Below, piece by piece: positions 43,801 to 52,372 of a stretch of DNA of 64,000 nucleotides. Position 1 is the first letter of the stretch; the number at the start of each line of letters is the position of its first letter. Origin of the DNA: Pilimelia columellifera (GTDB lineage: Bacteria; Actinomycetota; Actinomycetes; Mycobacteriales; Micromonosporaceae); contig NZ_BAAARY010000002.1 of NCBI RefSeq assembly GCF_039532605.1, forward strand, positions 186,001 to 250,000. Reading direction: 5' to 3'. The translations under genes were made by a program, and so were the position numbers. The notes under the pieces are model-generated. The model was not told the DNA's origin, ran no database searches, and saw nothing but the letters and a program-made list of their open reading frames with translations.

Positions 43801-45842
43801 GCAAGGCCCTCGCCGGCCACACCGGCAGCGTCACGACGATGGCGTTCGGGCACCGCGACGGGCACCCCGTCGTCCTGTCCGGCAGCCGCGACCACACCCT
43901 GGGCCTGTGGGACTTCGCCGACGTGGACCGGCGGGTCGGCGAGCCGTTCGCCGGGCACGGCGACTCGGTGATGTCGATCGTCGCCGGTGAGCTGGGCGGA
44001 GTCCCGGTGGCGGTCTCCGGCAGCGCCGACCACACCCTGCGGGTCTGGGACCTCACCTCCGGCCACCCCATCGGCAAGCCGTTCCTCGGGCACACCGGCG
44101 GCATCTGGTCCATCGCGCTCGGCGTCATGGACGGCCGCCCCATCGCCGTCTCCGCCAGCGCCGACCAGCGGATCCGGGTCTGGGACCTCACCACCCACCA
44201 GCCGATCGGCGAGCCCCTCATCGGGCACACCGGCTGGGTGTGGGGGGTCGGCGTCGGCGAACGCGACGGCCACCCCGCGGCGGTCTCCGGCAGCGACGAC
44301 CAGACCGTCCGGATCTGGGACCTGGCCACCGGCAAGGCCGTCGGGTCGCCGCTGGGCGGTCACAGCAGCGGCGTCACGTCGGTGGCGGTCGGCGAGCTGG
44401 ACGGCCGTCCGGTCGCCGTCTCCGGCAGCCACGACCACACGCTGCGGCTGTGGAACCTCGCGACCGGCAGACCGATCGGCGATCGCCTCGCCGGCCACAC
44501 CAGCGGCATCTGGACGGTGGCCCTGGGCGTGGTCAACGACCAGCCGGTCGCGGTCTCCGGCAGCGCCGACCGCACCGTCCGGGTCTGGGACCTCACCAGC
44601 GGGGAGGCGTTGGGCGGCCCGCTGACCGGCCACTCCGAGGCGGTCGTGTCGGTGGCCGTGGGCGAGCTGGACGGCCGTCCGATCGCGGTGACCGGCAGCG
44701 ACGACAACACCGCCCGGGTCTGGGACCTGGAGTCCCGCCGGCCCATCGGCAAGCCGCTGACCGGCCACGACAGCGGGGTGCGGGCGGTTGCCCTGGCCAA
44801 GCTGGGCGAACGCCCCATCATCATCTCCGGCAGCCACGACAACAGCATCCGGATCTGGGACCTGGCCACCGGCGCCCCGATCGACCACACCGCCGCCGGC
44901 CACGCCCACGACGTGCGGGCGGTGGCGCTCGGCGAGGTCAACGGCACGCCCGTGGCCGTCTCCGGCAGCCACGACCACACGCTGCGGATCTGGGACCTGG
45001 TCACCGGCGCTCCGATCCGCGAGCCGCTCACCGGGCACACCAGCGGCGTCACGGCGGTGGCGGTCGGGAGCCTGGAGCGGCGGGCGCTGGCGATCTCCGG
45101 CAGCGACGACGGCGCGGTCCGGGTCTGGGACCTGGCGGCCGGCAAGCCGTTCGGCGAGCCGCTACACGGGCACGCCAGCGGGGTCAGCGCGGTGGCGTTC
45201 GGCAAGCTCAACGACCAGACCGTCGCTATCTCCGGCGGCTACGACGACACCATGCGGATGTGGAATCTGGTGGGCGGCGCCCCCATCGGCGACCCGCTCA
45301 CCGGTCACGCCCGCGGCGTCATGGCGGTGGCCAGCGGGGAGGTCGACGGACACCCGGTCGCGGTCTGCGGCAGCGGCGACGGCACGGTCCGGGTCTGGGA
45401 CCTGACCACCGGTCGGCCGATGGGCGACCCGTTCACCGGCCACAGCGGAAGCGTCACGGCCGTGGTCACCGCCACCCTGGACGGCCATCCCGTGGCCATC
45501 TCCGGCAGCCGGGACCGCACGGTACGGATCTGGGACCTGGACGCCGGACGCAAGCGGCGCTGGCGCCTACGCCGCGAGCCGGCAGCGCTGACCATGCCTG
45601 AGCTGCGGTTCGCTGAGCCGGTCAGCGCGCTGGCCTACGCGCCGTCGACCGGTCGGGTGATCGTGGCGGTCGGCGCGGCGGTGGAGTCACGGACCCTCAA
45701 GGGCGAGGGGGCGCGCCGCATCGAGCTGGGCAGCGAGGCGGTCGCGGTCTCAGTCGCCAACGGCGTCATCGGGGTGGGGACCGAGAGCGGCCTCGTCGTC
45801 GTCGACTGGATGTCAGAGGCGGATGCGACCCTGCGGTCATGA
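40827..45842 (+). CDS. STAND-type NTPase with degenerate caspase-like N-domain and WD40 propellers
   Basis: 1671 residues from the GTG at 40827; third-position G+C rises sharply there, although the frame is open from a TTG at 40710. Residues about 8-190 resemble a caspase fold, but the His loop reads LCLQGRGDL where active members have SGHG, and the Cys strand IIMDLVVAGAEA has no cysteine, so proteolysis is unlikely. Residues about 240-480 are a NACHT/AAA-like module: SFTGRHQAL, Walker A GQAGAGKSA (260-268), Walker B ILLDGVDEA (about 344). A helical linker follows, then 19 WD40 units from about 722. STAND proteins act as ligand-triggered switches in signalling or immunity. Its 3' end overlaps the VOC gene by 4 bp. 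Confidence 0.85.
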   Translation: MTAEAAPGGRRLLLTTATEDQAVADQLAATFGYQRLPIIDLSRTPERIRDAVQAFALADDRRPDDRVTLCLQGRGDLADDGELTIKAVAEDAEGAVVRARQLVDWLTVDSPPRSSLIIMDLVVAGAEAAETAHNAVAGWSTTGTVVVLAVREETTPATAFADAFARAVAHPATGGRAQPELDIAAVVRVLALDPALPAALSVGVHQPGAGRATGFLPNPRHEPRPATAPRSFTGRHQALIEIARWLTSTADGRRAAVVTGQAGAGKSATLGIVSALADPDRQPELPADARPDAALAITGRLDASLDASGLTTGEIFTQIRAATQSAAGTIEALLEQLPPRPVTILLDGVDEAADPADLARSLLRPIIGHEVEPGAGALRLLLGAGSALLPALGGDPLLLDLDAVGFADSDALRAHVTATLTGAPASPYLGVPAAVLIQTVDAIAVAANGSFLVAELAARTAAAAAEPADPADGKWRAGLPTTIAEAVRQDLELRLGDDAQRARELLLPLAYAESAGLPWEDVWARLANALTPESRHTNDDLSWLGDACGAYLVETLWQGRSVRRLPHPAVAECLREDRDAGQDQRAIVRALTEAAPTRADGGRDWPHAHPYTRAHLATHAAHAGEVDELLTDALFLVSAAPPPVLAALATATSDEALAAADAYRRADELLDAAGGAPAERAAYLELAARCGEVTGLAGAIAASGVDRPWSTRWAAWAPGARRRAFTGHASGVLSVAFGQLGGEPVAISGSDDRTARVWNLGTGEQIGEPLTGHDGAVTAVAFAELDGQPVAVTGSDDRAVRVWNLATGAAHRAPLTGHTGAITSVAIGQLDGRVVAVTGSDDRAVRVWNLATGAAHGAPLTGHTGAVTSVAIGQLDGQPVAISGSDDHSIGVWDLVGHKAIGTPITGHTAGVTAVAFAHLDGHPLALSGSHDHTIRTWNLATRGPIGKPLTGHTGAVLAVATGELDGYPIVVSGSADHTVGIWDVTSGAALGKALAGHTGSVTTMAFGHRDGHPVVLSGSRDHTLGLWDFADVDRRVGEPFAGHGDSVMSIVAGELGGVPVAVSGSADHTLRVWDLTSGHPIGKPFLGHTGGIWSIALGVMDGRPIAVSASADQRIRVWDLTTHQPIGEPLIGHTGWVWGVGVGERDGHPAAVSGSDDQTVRIWDLATGKAVGSPLGGHSSGVTSVAVGELDGRPVAVSGSHDHTLRLWNLATGRPIGDRLAGHTSGIWTVALGVVNDQPVAVSGSADRTVRVWDLTSGEALGGPLTGHSEAVVSVAVGELDGRPIAVTGSDDNTARVWDLESRRPIGKPLTGHDSGVRAVALAKLGERPIIISGSHDNSIRIWDLATGAPIDHTAAGHAHDVRAVALGEVNGTPVAVSGSHDHTLRIWDLVTGAPIREPLTGHTSGVTAVAVGSLERRALAISGSDDGAVRVWDLAAGKPFGEPLHGHASGVSAVAFGKLNDQTVAISGGYDDTMRMWNLVGGAPIGDPLTGHARGVMAVASGEVDGHPVAVCGSGDGTVRVWDLTTGRPMGDPFTGHSGSVTAVVTATLDGHPVAISGSRDRTVRIWDLDAGRKRRWRLRREPAALTMPELRFAEPVSALAYAPSTGRVIVAVGAAVESRTLKGEGARRIELGSEAVAVSVANGVIGVGTESGLVVVDWMSEADATLRS
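42990..45555 (+). repeat. Array of 19 WD40 repeats (about 129 bp each)
   Basis: Each unit of about 43 codons follows the plan LTGH, G-V-AVAxGELDGxPVAVSGSxDxTxRVWDLxTG. Nineteen units with the WDL/WNL-type strand can be counted. Two weaker blades follow (residues about 1590-1665, LAYAPSTGRVIVAVG and ANGVIGVGTESGLVVVDW), giving about 21, which would make three seven-bladed propellers. DNA of neighbouring units is near-identical in places, for example 43210-43430. Confidence 0.9.
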
Positions 45843-46576
45843 GCGCCCAACTACACACACTTGTCATCGACGCGGCTGACCTCGCCGCGACGGCGCGGTT
45901 CTACCAGGAGCTGGCCGGCTTCAAGGAAACCGCCGACACCGACGCCGACTGGATCACCATGGATGCCGCGGTCGGTGTCCGGGTCGCAATCCAACGGGCC
46001 CCTGACCACGTCCCGCCCCGCTGGCCGGACCAGCAGGAGGCGCCCCAGCAGTTCCACCTCGACCTCCAGGTCCCGGACCTGGCGACGGCGACGGAGCGGG
46101 CGGTGGCGCTCGGCGCCGTCCGGCTCGACGGCGGCAGCGACCGCCATGTCGTTGTCGCCGACCCGGCCGGGCACCCGCTGTGCCTGTGCGCCAGCGACGG
46201 CGCCACCGGCGTCGCCCTGGCCGACGTGGCCATCGACGTGCCCGACGGGCGGGCGGCAGCCCGCTTCTACGCCGCCGTCCTCGGTCAGGAGATCACCTAC
46301 GAGGGCGACGAAGGGGCCATGATCAGCGCGTCCAACGGTCTGCCGGTGATGTTCCAGAACGTCGCCGGCTACCAGGCCCCGCGCTGGCCGGACCGGGCAT
46401 ACCCGCAGCAGATGCACCTGGACATCGAGGTCGACGACGTGGACGCCGAACAGGCTCGGGTCCTGGCCGCCGGCGCCACCACGCTCCCCGGCGGGCAGGA
46501 CGGCGACGGCGGCGGGTTCCGCGTCTTCGCCGACCCGTTCGGGCACCCGTTCTGCCTCGTCTGGGGCCAGTCATGA
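45839..46576 (+). CDS. Tandem VOC (glyoxalase/bleomycin resistance-like) protein
   Basis: 245 residues, ATG at 45839 overlapping the NTPase stop (ATGA). Two VOC modules, residues 1-118 and 124-245, each with a first strand (LHTLVIDAADLAATARFYQELAGF; VALADVAIDVPDGRAAARFYAAVLG), a QxHLDL metal strand (QQFHLDLQVPDL; QQMHLDIEVDDV) and a closing DPxGHPxCL (DPAGHPLCLC; DPFGHPFCLVW). Such proteins bind or modify small hydrophobic molecules; substrate unknown. Confidence 0.88.
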   Translation: MSAQLHTLVIDAADLAATARFYQELAGFKETADTDADWITMDAAVGVRVAIQRAPDHVPPRWPDQQEAPQQFHLDLQVPDLATATERAVALGAVRLDGGSDRHVVVADPAGHPLCLCASDGATGVALADVAIDVPDGRAAARFYAAVLGQEITYEGDEGAMISASNGLPVMFQNVAGYQAPRWPDRAYPQQMHLDIEVDDVDAEQARVLAAGATTLPGGQDGDGGGFRVFADPFGHPFCLVWGQS

Positions 46577-47091
46577 ACGACGAGACGCTGTCGCGGGAGC
46601 GGGCCGACCTGCTGGAGTCGCTCGCCACCCACCGGTTCTTCCTGCGTAACACCTGCCGTGACCTCGACGACGAACAGGCCGCCCGACGGACCACCGTCAG
46701 CGAGCTGTGCCTGGGCGGACTCGTCAAGCATGTGACGCTGATGGAGCGCAACTGGCGGGGCTTCATCGAACGCGGGGCCTCGGCGATGCCGGACTGGCAG
46801 GAGCCGTCGACCATGGAACAGTTCACCAACTCGTTCCGGATGCTCGACGGGGAGACCCTCACCGGGCTGCTGGCCGCCTACGACGCGGAGGCCAGCCGCA
46901 CCGATGAGCTGATCCGGGCCCTGCCGGATCTCGACGCCGCGCACCTGCTGCCGGAGGCGCCGTGGTTCCCTCCCGGCGCCAGCTGGAGCGCCCGACGGGT
47001 GCTGCTGCACCTCATCGGCGAGACCACCCAGCACGCCGGGCACGCCGACATCATCCGGGAGGCGCTCGACGGCGCGAAGTCGATGGGCTGA
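46573..47091 (+). CDS. DinB/DUF664 family (mycothiol transferase-like) protein
   Basis: 172 residues, ATG at 46573 overlapping the VOC stop. Four-helix DinB bundle with metal histidines in GLVKHVTLMERNW and LLHLIGETTQHAGHADIIRE. In actinomycetes many such proteins are thiol transferases that use mycothiol or bacillithiol for detoxification. Coupling to the VOC gene suggests a joint small-molecule detoxification pair, both under the NTPase promoter. Confidence 0.85.
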   Translation: MNDETLSRERADLLESLATHRFFLRNTCRDLDDEQAARRTTVSELCLGGLVKHVTLMERNWRGFIERGASAMPDWQEPSTMEQFTNSFRMLDGETLTGLLAAYDAEASRTDELIRALPDLDAAHLLPEAPWFPPGASWSARRVLLHLIGETTQHAGHADIIREALDGAKSMG

Positions 47092-47136
47092 GCCGTTGCC
47101 GGCCGACTCGTCAGCTACAGGCGGCGGCACGGCAGC

Positions 47137-47649
47137 TCACCGGTCGGCGGCGAGCAGCCCCCTGACGTACGCGGCCTGGCCGGCGTGCTGGAGGTCGTCG
47201 TCGGCGATGCTGACGAGCCGGACGCCGAGGGTGACCGGCGGGTCCCAGCTCTCGTCGACCACCCGGTCCAGGTCGTCGTCGGCAAGGGCGCGCAGGAACG
47301 CGTCGGTCCTGGCGGCGACGGCGTCGAGGTAGGCGGCCAGGTCCTTCCAGCTCCGCGGACGGACCTGGCTCACCTGCTCGGGCGTGTGCCCGTAGCCGGT
47401 GTCGTCGGGATCGGCCGCCAGGCCGAAGCGCGTCGCCCAGTCGCCGCCGGCCCACACCTGGTCCTGGCCGGTGATCTCGGCGATGTGGCTGTCCTGGACC
47501 CGGGTCAGGTGCCAGACCAGCCAGCCGATCGGGTTCGCCCCGGCGGCCGGGGCGAACCGCAGCTGGTCCGGGGTCAGCTCCTCGACGGCGGCGCGCGCCA
47601 GGTCGGGCAGTCGTCCGTACTGCTCGACGAGCAGCTCGCTGACGTTCAC
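47137..47649 (-). CDS. DinB/DUF664 family (mycothiol transferase-like) protein
   Basis: 170 residues, ATG at 47649. A second DinB-type bundle, not closely similar to its neighbour, with the metal helix PIGWLVWHLTRVQDSHIAE and SIADDDLQHAGQAAYVRGLL at the end. It converges with the preceding DinB gene across 45 bp. Two unrelated DinB members facing each other suggest separate acquisition rather than tandem duplication. Confidence 0.85.
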   Translation of the reverse strand: MNVSELLVEQYGRLPDLARAAVEELTPDQLRFAPAAGANPIGWLVWHLTRVQDSHIAEITGQDQVWAGGDWATRFGLAADPDDTGYGHTPEQVSQVRPRSWKDLAAYLDAVAARTDAFLRALADDDLDRVVDESWDPPVTLGVRLVSIADDDLQHAGQAAYVRGLLAADR

Positions 47650-47746
47650 CGCCAGCCCGCCGTCGCCGCCCGGGCGGGTCCTCCGCTCGTCCCATTAACC
47701 ATGGGTCCAAGCGTCTCAGCCCGGACGGCGACGGCGGCGGTCTTCG

Positions 47747-48020
47747 TCAAATCCTGGTGGTGTTTCTGATCCAGGCGCGGTGCGGGTGGATCGGGGTGTA
47801 CATCGCCGGGCTCTTGCTGACCGAGGCCACCCCGACCTGCCATCCGTCGACGAACAGCGGACCACCTGAGTCACCGTTGTTGGGGTGCCCGTTGCCCTCG
47901 GTTACGGCCATGGCCCCCGGGTTCCCTCGTAGTCGTAGCCGTGCGGTCTGACGTAGGTGACGGTGGCGGTCTTGAGCCGGGTGGCGATAGGACCTCCAAC
48001 CGGAGCCGGCGCGATCACGC
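47747..48020 (-). pseudogene. C-terminal remnant of an S1 (trypsin-like) serine protease
   Basis: The minus strand encodes NGHPNNGDSGGPLFVDGWQVGV, the catalytic-serine segment of a chymotrypsin-like protease, ending at a stop at 47747-47749. The preceding part (KTATVTYVRPHGYDYEGT) lies in a different frame, so there is a frameshift near 47920. The His and Asp parts of the triad are absent: the fragment stops at the 3' end of hsdR. It looks like a gene cut by acquisition of the restriction locus. Confidence 0.65.
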
Positions 48021-51000
48021 GTCACTCGGCTGATCGATCGCTGCCTCGTAGAAGGCGTCCGCGAGCGCCACGATGACAGCGTTGACGCCGGGTCCGTCGC
48101 TGAAGAAGTAGTCGGCCATGGTGTTGTGGGCCGCCTGGTTGTCGACGACCGCCTCAGTGACCGCCGCTTGGAAGTCCCGTGATTCCATGAACTGCTTCTT
48201 CGAGTTGACTTTGGTCTGGTTGATCAGGTCGGGGTCGGTGAGCAGTTGCTCCACCAGCCCCTGCACGAACTCCCGCACCTGGGACGCCGTGAACGACTCG
48301 GCGCCGAACAGGTCGTTCATCTTGTCGATGACGACCTGCAGGGCGACGTACTTGGGTTCCTTGCGGGTGCCGGTGCCGGCGGCGCCGATGCCCTTGAGTT
48401 CGCCGTCACCGGTGAGCGAGATGTCGACCGCGGTCCGCTTGTGGTGCTTGACGCCGACCAGGACCACGTCGGAGAGGTCGACCTCGGCGCTCCAGGACGA
48501 GTCCGCGATGACCTTCTCCAGGAGCCGCAGGAAGATCGACAGCATTTCCAGCTCCGAGTCGCCGTAGTCGACGATCTGGCTCATGAAGTCATAAAGCCGG
48601 ACGTAGGTGGAGACATCCTTGCGGAACAGGTCGAGGCTGTTGAGAGTGACCTTGTCGTCGGCCTCGATCGCGGCCACGTATCGGCTGGCGAAGTCGTACT
48701 TGGGCGGGCTGATCGCCGCCGAGAGCGCGTTGTTGCCTCTGCGGGTGACCCACAGCTCGGCGACCTCGCGTACCTGCTCCGGCGTGTAGATCCCCGCCTG
48801 GGCGAGTTTGGTGGCGAGGTGGACGACCACGTACGGGTCGGTCTCGGTCTCCAGGGTCGCGTTGGTGAAGTACGGCTCGAACGCGGCCCGGATGTCCTCG
48901 GGCTTGTTCACGAAGTCGATGACGAACGTCTTGCGCTTCTGCTCCCCACCCGCGGTGCGGTGGGTGCGGTTGAGCCGGGAGAGCGTCTGCACGGCGGCGA
49001 CCCCGGAGAGCTTCTTGTCGACGTACATGGCCGACAGCAGCGGCTGGTCGAAGCCGGTCTGGAACTTGTTCGCGACCAGCATGATCTTGTATGTCGTGCC
49101 CTTGAAGGCGGCGGCCAGGTCCGAGCCGGCGCCGGGGTTCAGGTTGGCCTCGGTGAACTCGTCGTCCCTGCCCGGCTGCGGCCCCCAGTCCGACGCCCAC
49201 TCTTCATCGTCGGCCATGGTCACCGAGCCGGAGAAGGCGACCAGGGTGCGGTAGTGGTACGAGACGTCCTCGGCGGCCCGCTTGACGATGTAGGCGTCTA
49301 TCGCCCTCTTGTACTTCACCGCGGCCTTGCGCGAGTCGGTCACCACCATCCCCTTCGCCGTGCCCTCCAACAGGTGGGCGACGTTCGTGTGGAAGTGCTC
49401 GACGATGATCTGCACCTTCTGGCTGATGTTGGTGGGGTGCAGCTTCACCCACCGCATCAACCCCTTACGCGCGGCGGCCTCCTCCACCTGGTCGCCATCG
49501 CCGCCCCCCGCCTTGCCAGCGATCTTCAACGCGGTGTCGTAGGACTGGTAGCCCCGCAGCACGTCGAGGATGTAACCCTCGTCGATCGCCTGCCGCATCG
49601 AGTAGAGGTGGAACTCGACCGGCTTCCCGTCCGGACCCTTGCGGCCGAAAAGCTCCAGAGTCTTGTTCTTCGGCGTCGCCGTGAACGCGAAGTAGGAGAT
49701 GCTCTCCGACTCGGCCCGCTCGGTCATCTCCGCGGCCAGGATCGCCTCGACGTCGACCTCGCCGCCCTCCTCGATCTCCTGGACCTCCTCCGCGGTCAAC
49801 ACGGCCTTGAGCTTCGAGGAGATCTGGCCGGACTGCGAGGAGTGCGCCTCGTCGGCGATCACCGCGAACCGTCTGCCCTTCAGACCCTTGTCGGCCCGGA
49901 TCTCCTCCAGGGCGAACGGGAAGGTCTGCACCGTCACCGCGATGATCAGCTCGCCATTCTTCAACGCGGTCGCCAGCAGCCCGGACTTCGACTTCGCCCC
50001 CGCCTTGCGGACGTCCTCGGGACTGATCGTCGTCACGATCCTCCCCGACCCGTCGATCTGCCGGATCGCGTCCTGTAGCTGGCCGTCGAGCACGGTGCGG
50101 TCCACAACCACGATCACCGAGTCGAAGACCTTCACGTCGTCCACGTGCAGCCGTGCCAGCCGGTGCGCGGTCCAGGCGATGGTGTTCGTCTTCCCCGACC
50201 CGGCCGAGTGCTCGATCAGGTAGCGACGCCCCACCCCCTCCTCGCGCACCGCGGCCACGATGTTCGTCACGGCCTCCCACTGGTGGAACCGGGGGAAGAG
50301 CATGCTCGTACGCCGCACCGACGTCCCGGTCGCGACGTCCCACTCCTCCCGGGTCTCCACGATCATCAGCCGGCCGATGATGTTCAGCCAGGCGTGCATC
50401 TCCCAGACCCGCTCCCACAGGTACGCCGTCGCCGACCGCCCGCCCTCAGCCGGCGGATTCCCCGAGCCGCTGTCGTGACCGGTGTTGAACGGCAGGAAGT
50501 GCGTCTTCTCGCCCTCCAGCCTGGTGGTCATCGCCGCCAGGTCGTTGGAGACCGCGAAATGGACCAGCGCCCGGTGCCCGAACGACAGCAGCGGCTCCGG
50601 CCGCCCGTTGGTCAGCGGGTGGCGGTGCTTGCGGTACTGGTTGATCGCGTCATCGAGCGACTGGGTGAAGTCGGTCTTCAACTCGACGGTCGCCACCGGC
50701 AGCCCGTTGACGAAGAACACCAAGTCGATGCTGCGCTGGTCGGCGGTGGAGAAACGCACCTGCCGCATCACCCGCACCCGCATCGCGGCGTACTGCGCGT
50801 TGGTGGTCGCGTTCAGGCTGGTCTCCGGGCGGAACTGCGCCATCTTCAACCGACCACCGCCGATGTACTGCACGCCGTTGCGCAGGATGTTCAGCGTCCC
50901 GCCGCCGTGCTCCAGCGGCTTGTCCAGCGCCGTGGCCAGCACGTCGAGGAACTTCGCCTGTGAGCCGGCGGCCTTCAACGCCTTCGCGTACGCCGCCTGC

Positions 51001-51149
51001 TGGGTCTCCTCCAACCAGGCGAACAGGTCATCGGGGAAGAGCGCCCGCTCCCGGTCATAGCCGGTGTCGTCCGCCGAGTACAGCCACCCGTGAGCCTCCA
51101 GATAGGCGCAGATCTCGGACTCGAACACGCCCTCATGGTGGTCGGCCAT
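48015..51149 (-). CDS. hsdR: Type I restriction enzyme, R subunit
   Basis: 1044 residues from the ATG at 51149 (GTG 51152 is possible). HsdR is the translocating nuclease of the complex. The N-terminal nuclease core has SIDLVFFVNGLPVATVELKTDF (D then ExK). The SF2 motor has Walker A IEHSAGSGKTNTIAW, the DEAH box VIADEAHSSQSG, the motif FAFTATPKNKTLELFG and later VANKFQTGFDQPLL and LSRLNRTH. The C-terminal helical domain should dock on HsdM. Start overlaps the hsdS stop. Full length, no lesions seen, so the system is probably active. Confidence 0.95.
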   Translation of the reverse strand: MADHHEGVFESEICAYLEAHGWLYSADDTGYDRERALFPDDLFAWLEETQQAAYAKALKAAGSQAKFLDVLATALDKPLEHGGGTLNILRNGVQYIGGGRLKMAQFRPETSLNATTNAQYAAMRVRVMRQVRFSTADQRSIDLVFFVNGLPVATVELKTDFTQSLDDAINQYRKHRHPLTNGRPEPLLSFGHRALVHFAVSNDLAAMTTRLEGEKTHFLPFNTGHDSGSGNPPAEGGRSATAYLWERVWEMHAWLNIIGRLMIVETREEWDVATGTSVRRTSMLFPRFHQWEAVTNIVAAVREEGVGRRYLIEHSAGSGKTNTIAWTAHRLARLHVDDVKVFDSVIVVVDRTVLDGQLQDAIRQIDGSGRIVTTISPEDVRKAGAKSKSGLLATALKNGELIIAVTVQTFPFALEEIRADKGLKGRRFAVIADEAHSSQSGQISSKLKAVLTAEEVQEIEEGGEVDVEAILAAEMTERAESESISYFAFTATPKNKTLELFGRKGPDGKPVEFHLYSMRQAIDEGYILDVLRGYQSYDTALKIAGKAGGGDGDQVEEAAARKGLMRWVKLHPTNISQKVQIIVEHFHTNVAHLLEGTAKGMVVTDSRKAAVKYKRAIDAYIVKRAAEDVSYHYRTLVAFSGSVTMADDEEWASDWGPQPGRDDEFTEANLNPGAGSDLAAAFKGTTYKIMLVANKFQTGFDQPLLSAMYVDKKLSGVAAVQTLSRLNRTHRTAGGEQKRKTFVIDFVNKPEDIRAAFEPYFTNATLETETDPYVVVHLATKLAQAGIYTPEQVREVAELWVTRRGNNALSAAISPPKYDFASRYVAAIEADDKVTLNSLDLFRKDVSTYVRLYDFMSQIVDYGDSELEMLSIFLRLLEKVIADSSWSAEVDLSDVVLVGVKHHKRTAVDISLTGDGELKGIGAAGTGTRKEPKYVALQVVIDKMNDLFGAESFTASQVREFVQGLVEQLLTDPDLINQTKVNSKKQFMESRDFQAAVTEAVVDNQAAHNTMADYFFSDGPGVNAVIVALADAFYEAAIDQPSDA

Positions 51150-52372
51150 CACGCCATCTCCCGCACGTCGATCTGCCCCGTCACGGCCGCCGTGATCAGC
51201 GCGGACCGGCGCTCGCGAGTGAGATCAATGAATCGCCCAGTCTCAGCAATCAATGCGTCGATCTTCGCCGTCTGCCCGTCGAGATGGGCGACCATGTGTC
51301 GCTGCTCAGTCAGGGCCGGCAATCGCAGGCGAAGCTCTCGAATGTCTCGCTGAGAAATCTTTTGCATCGATTGACTCATGCCCTTGGATGCAGCACCGAT
51401 CTGCGCACGCATGCGAGGAGACCCGAGAGCGTACGCCACGAACGCGGGATCCGCGTCGTCCGCAAGCGAGAGACCGTACGTAAGATCGGAGAGAAGCAAC
51501 CGCGGGTAGCTCCCGTCGACCACGGCAGCAGCACCCACTAGATCTTTAGTATTAGAACGAGACATGACGAGTTCGCCCTGATTAACCGCAAGCTCTGGCC
51601 GCGGAGTCTCGTCGTCTGGAAGTCGCTTGTTTTCAGCGGGGTTGAATCGTCCAGTGTTCGCGCACCCGACCTTGAGGACCCCCCACTCCGCTACCCCGTC
51701 GGCCGGCCAACTTTCGCAGTTGGGGCTCCACCCCTGACGTAGAACCGCGATGACGCGCCGCAGTTCTACGTCCTCACCCTGCGCAGTCGCATTCGCGATG
51801 ACCGCTGTGCGTCGCTCGCGGAGCATCTCGATTAGGCGCTGCTGCTCCTCGATGAGCGTGTCGATGCGGGCGGTCTCGCGGTCGAGGTAGCCGGCGATAC
51901 TTCGCTGCTCGTCCAACGGGGGGATAGCGAACGGCATATCCGCGATCATCGGCCTACGAACGGAGTCCACGGTCGACTTAGCGCTTCCATCCAAGGCCAT
52001 CAGATGAAACAAGTTACTGAAGGCGTAATAGAAGAATTTTGGCGTCACCCGTCGGAAGTCATCAAGTACGTACACGCGTTGGTGCGCCATGAAGCGACCT
52101 GCGACGAGGTGAAACACCTTAGCGACGCCTGCCCCGTCACCCGCAGTGAGTACCGCCGTGGTATCGAAATCCCATTTGCTCGACAGAAGTGGTGCGTCAG
52201 ACCGGACATAGAACGGAAATGGACCATCTAGTTCCGCATCAACGGTATCGCCGGTGCCAGTTCGGATGCGCACGAGGTGCCGCGCTCTGGCAACATCCCA
52301 ATGACTCGGAATGCGGGAGAACGTTTGGCGCGACTCGTCCCTGTAGTAGGGATACGGCGCACCTGCACTCAC
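51149..52372 (-). CDS. hsdS: Type I restriction enzyme, specificity subunit
   Basis: 407 residues, GTG at 52372. Two target-recognition domains (about residues 20-150 and 215-350), each followed by a conserved coiled-coil spacer that opens with LDEQRSIAGYLDRETARIDTLIEEQ and LTEQRHMVAHLDGQTAKIDALIAE; the two spacers end in near-identical RERRTAVI and RERRSALI. The domains read the two halves of a bipartite DNA site, which cannot be deduced. G+C is clearly lower than in hsdR and hsdM, as is common for exchanged recognition domains. Confidence 0.94.
   Translation of the reverse strand: MSAGAPYPYYRDESRQTFSRIPSHWDVARARHLVRIRTGTGDTVDAELDGPFPFYVRSDAPLLSSKWDFDTTAVLTAGDGAGVAKVFHLVAGRFMAHQRVYVLDDFRRVTPKFFYYAFSNLFHLMALDGSAKSTVDSVRRPMIADMPFAIPPLDEQRSIAGYLDRETARIDTLIEEQQRLIEMLRERRTAVIANATAQGEDVELRRVIAVLRQGWSPNCESWPADGVAEWGVLKVGCANTGRFNPAENKRLPDDETPRPELAVNQGELVMSRSNTKDLVGAAAVVDGSYPRLLLSDLTYGLSLADDADPAFVAYALGSPRMRAQIGAASKGMSQSMQKISQRDIRELRLRLPALTEQRHMVAHLDGQTAKIDALIAETGRFIDLTRERRSALITAAVTGQIDVREMA

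Noticed and set aside
43044..45038. 664-codon antisense frame with repeats
   Set aside because: It mirrors the WD40 array; the repeats are copies of the sense-strand propeller units.
42990..45555. Possible CRISPR-like or satellite repeats
   Set aside because: The period of about 129 bp is in frame and encodes WD40 blades; there are no short identical repeats with unique spacers.
48246..50078. 610-codon frame antisense to hsdR
   Set aside because: hsdR has all nuclease and helicase motifs on the other strand; the antisense product has none.
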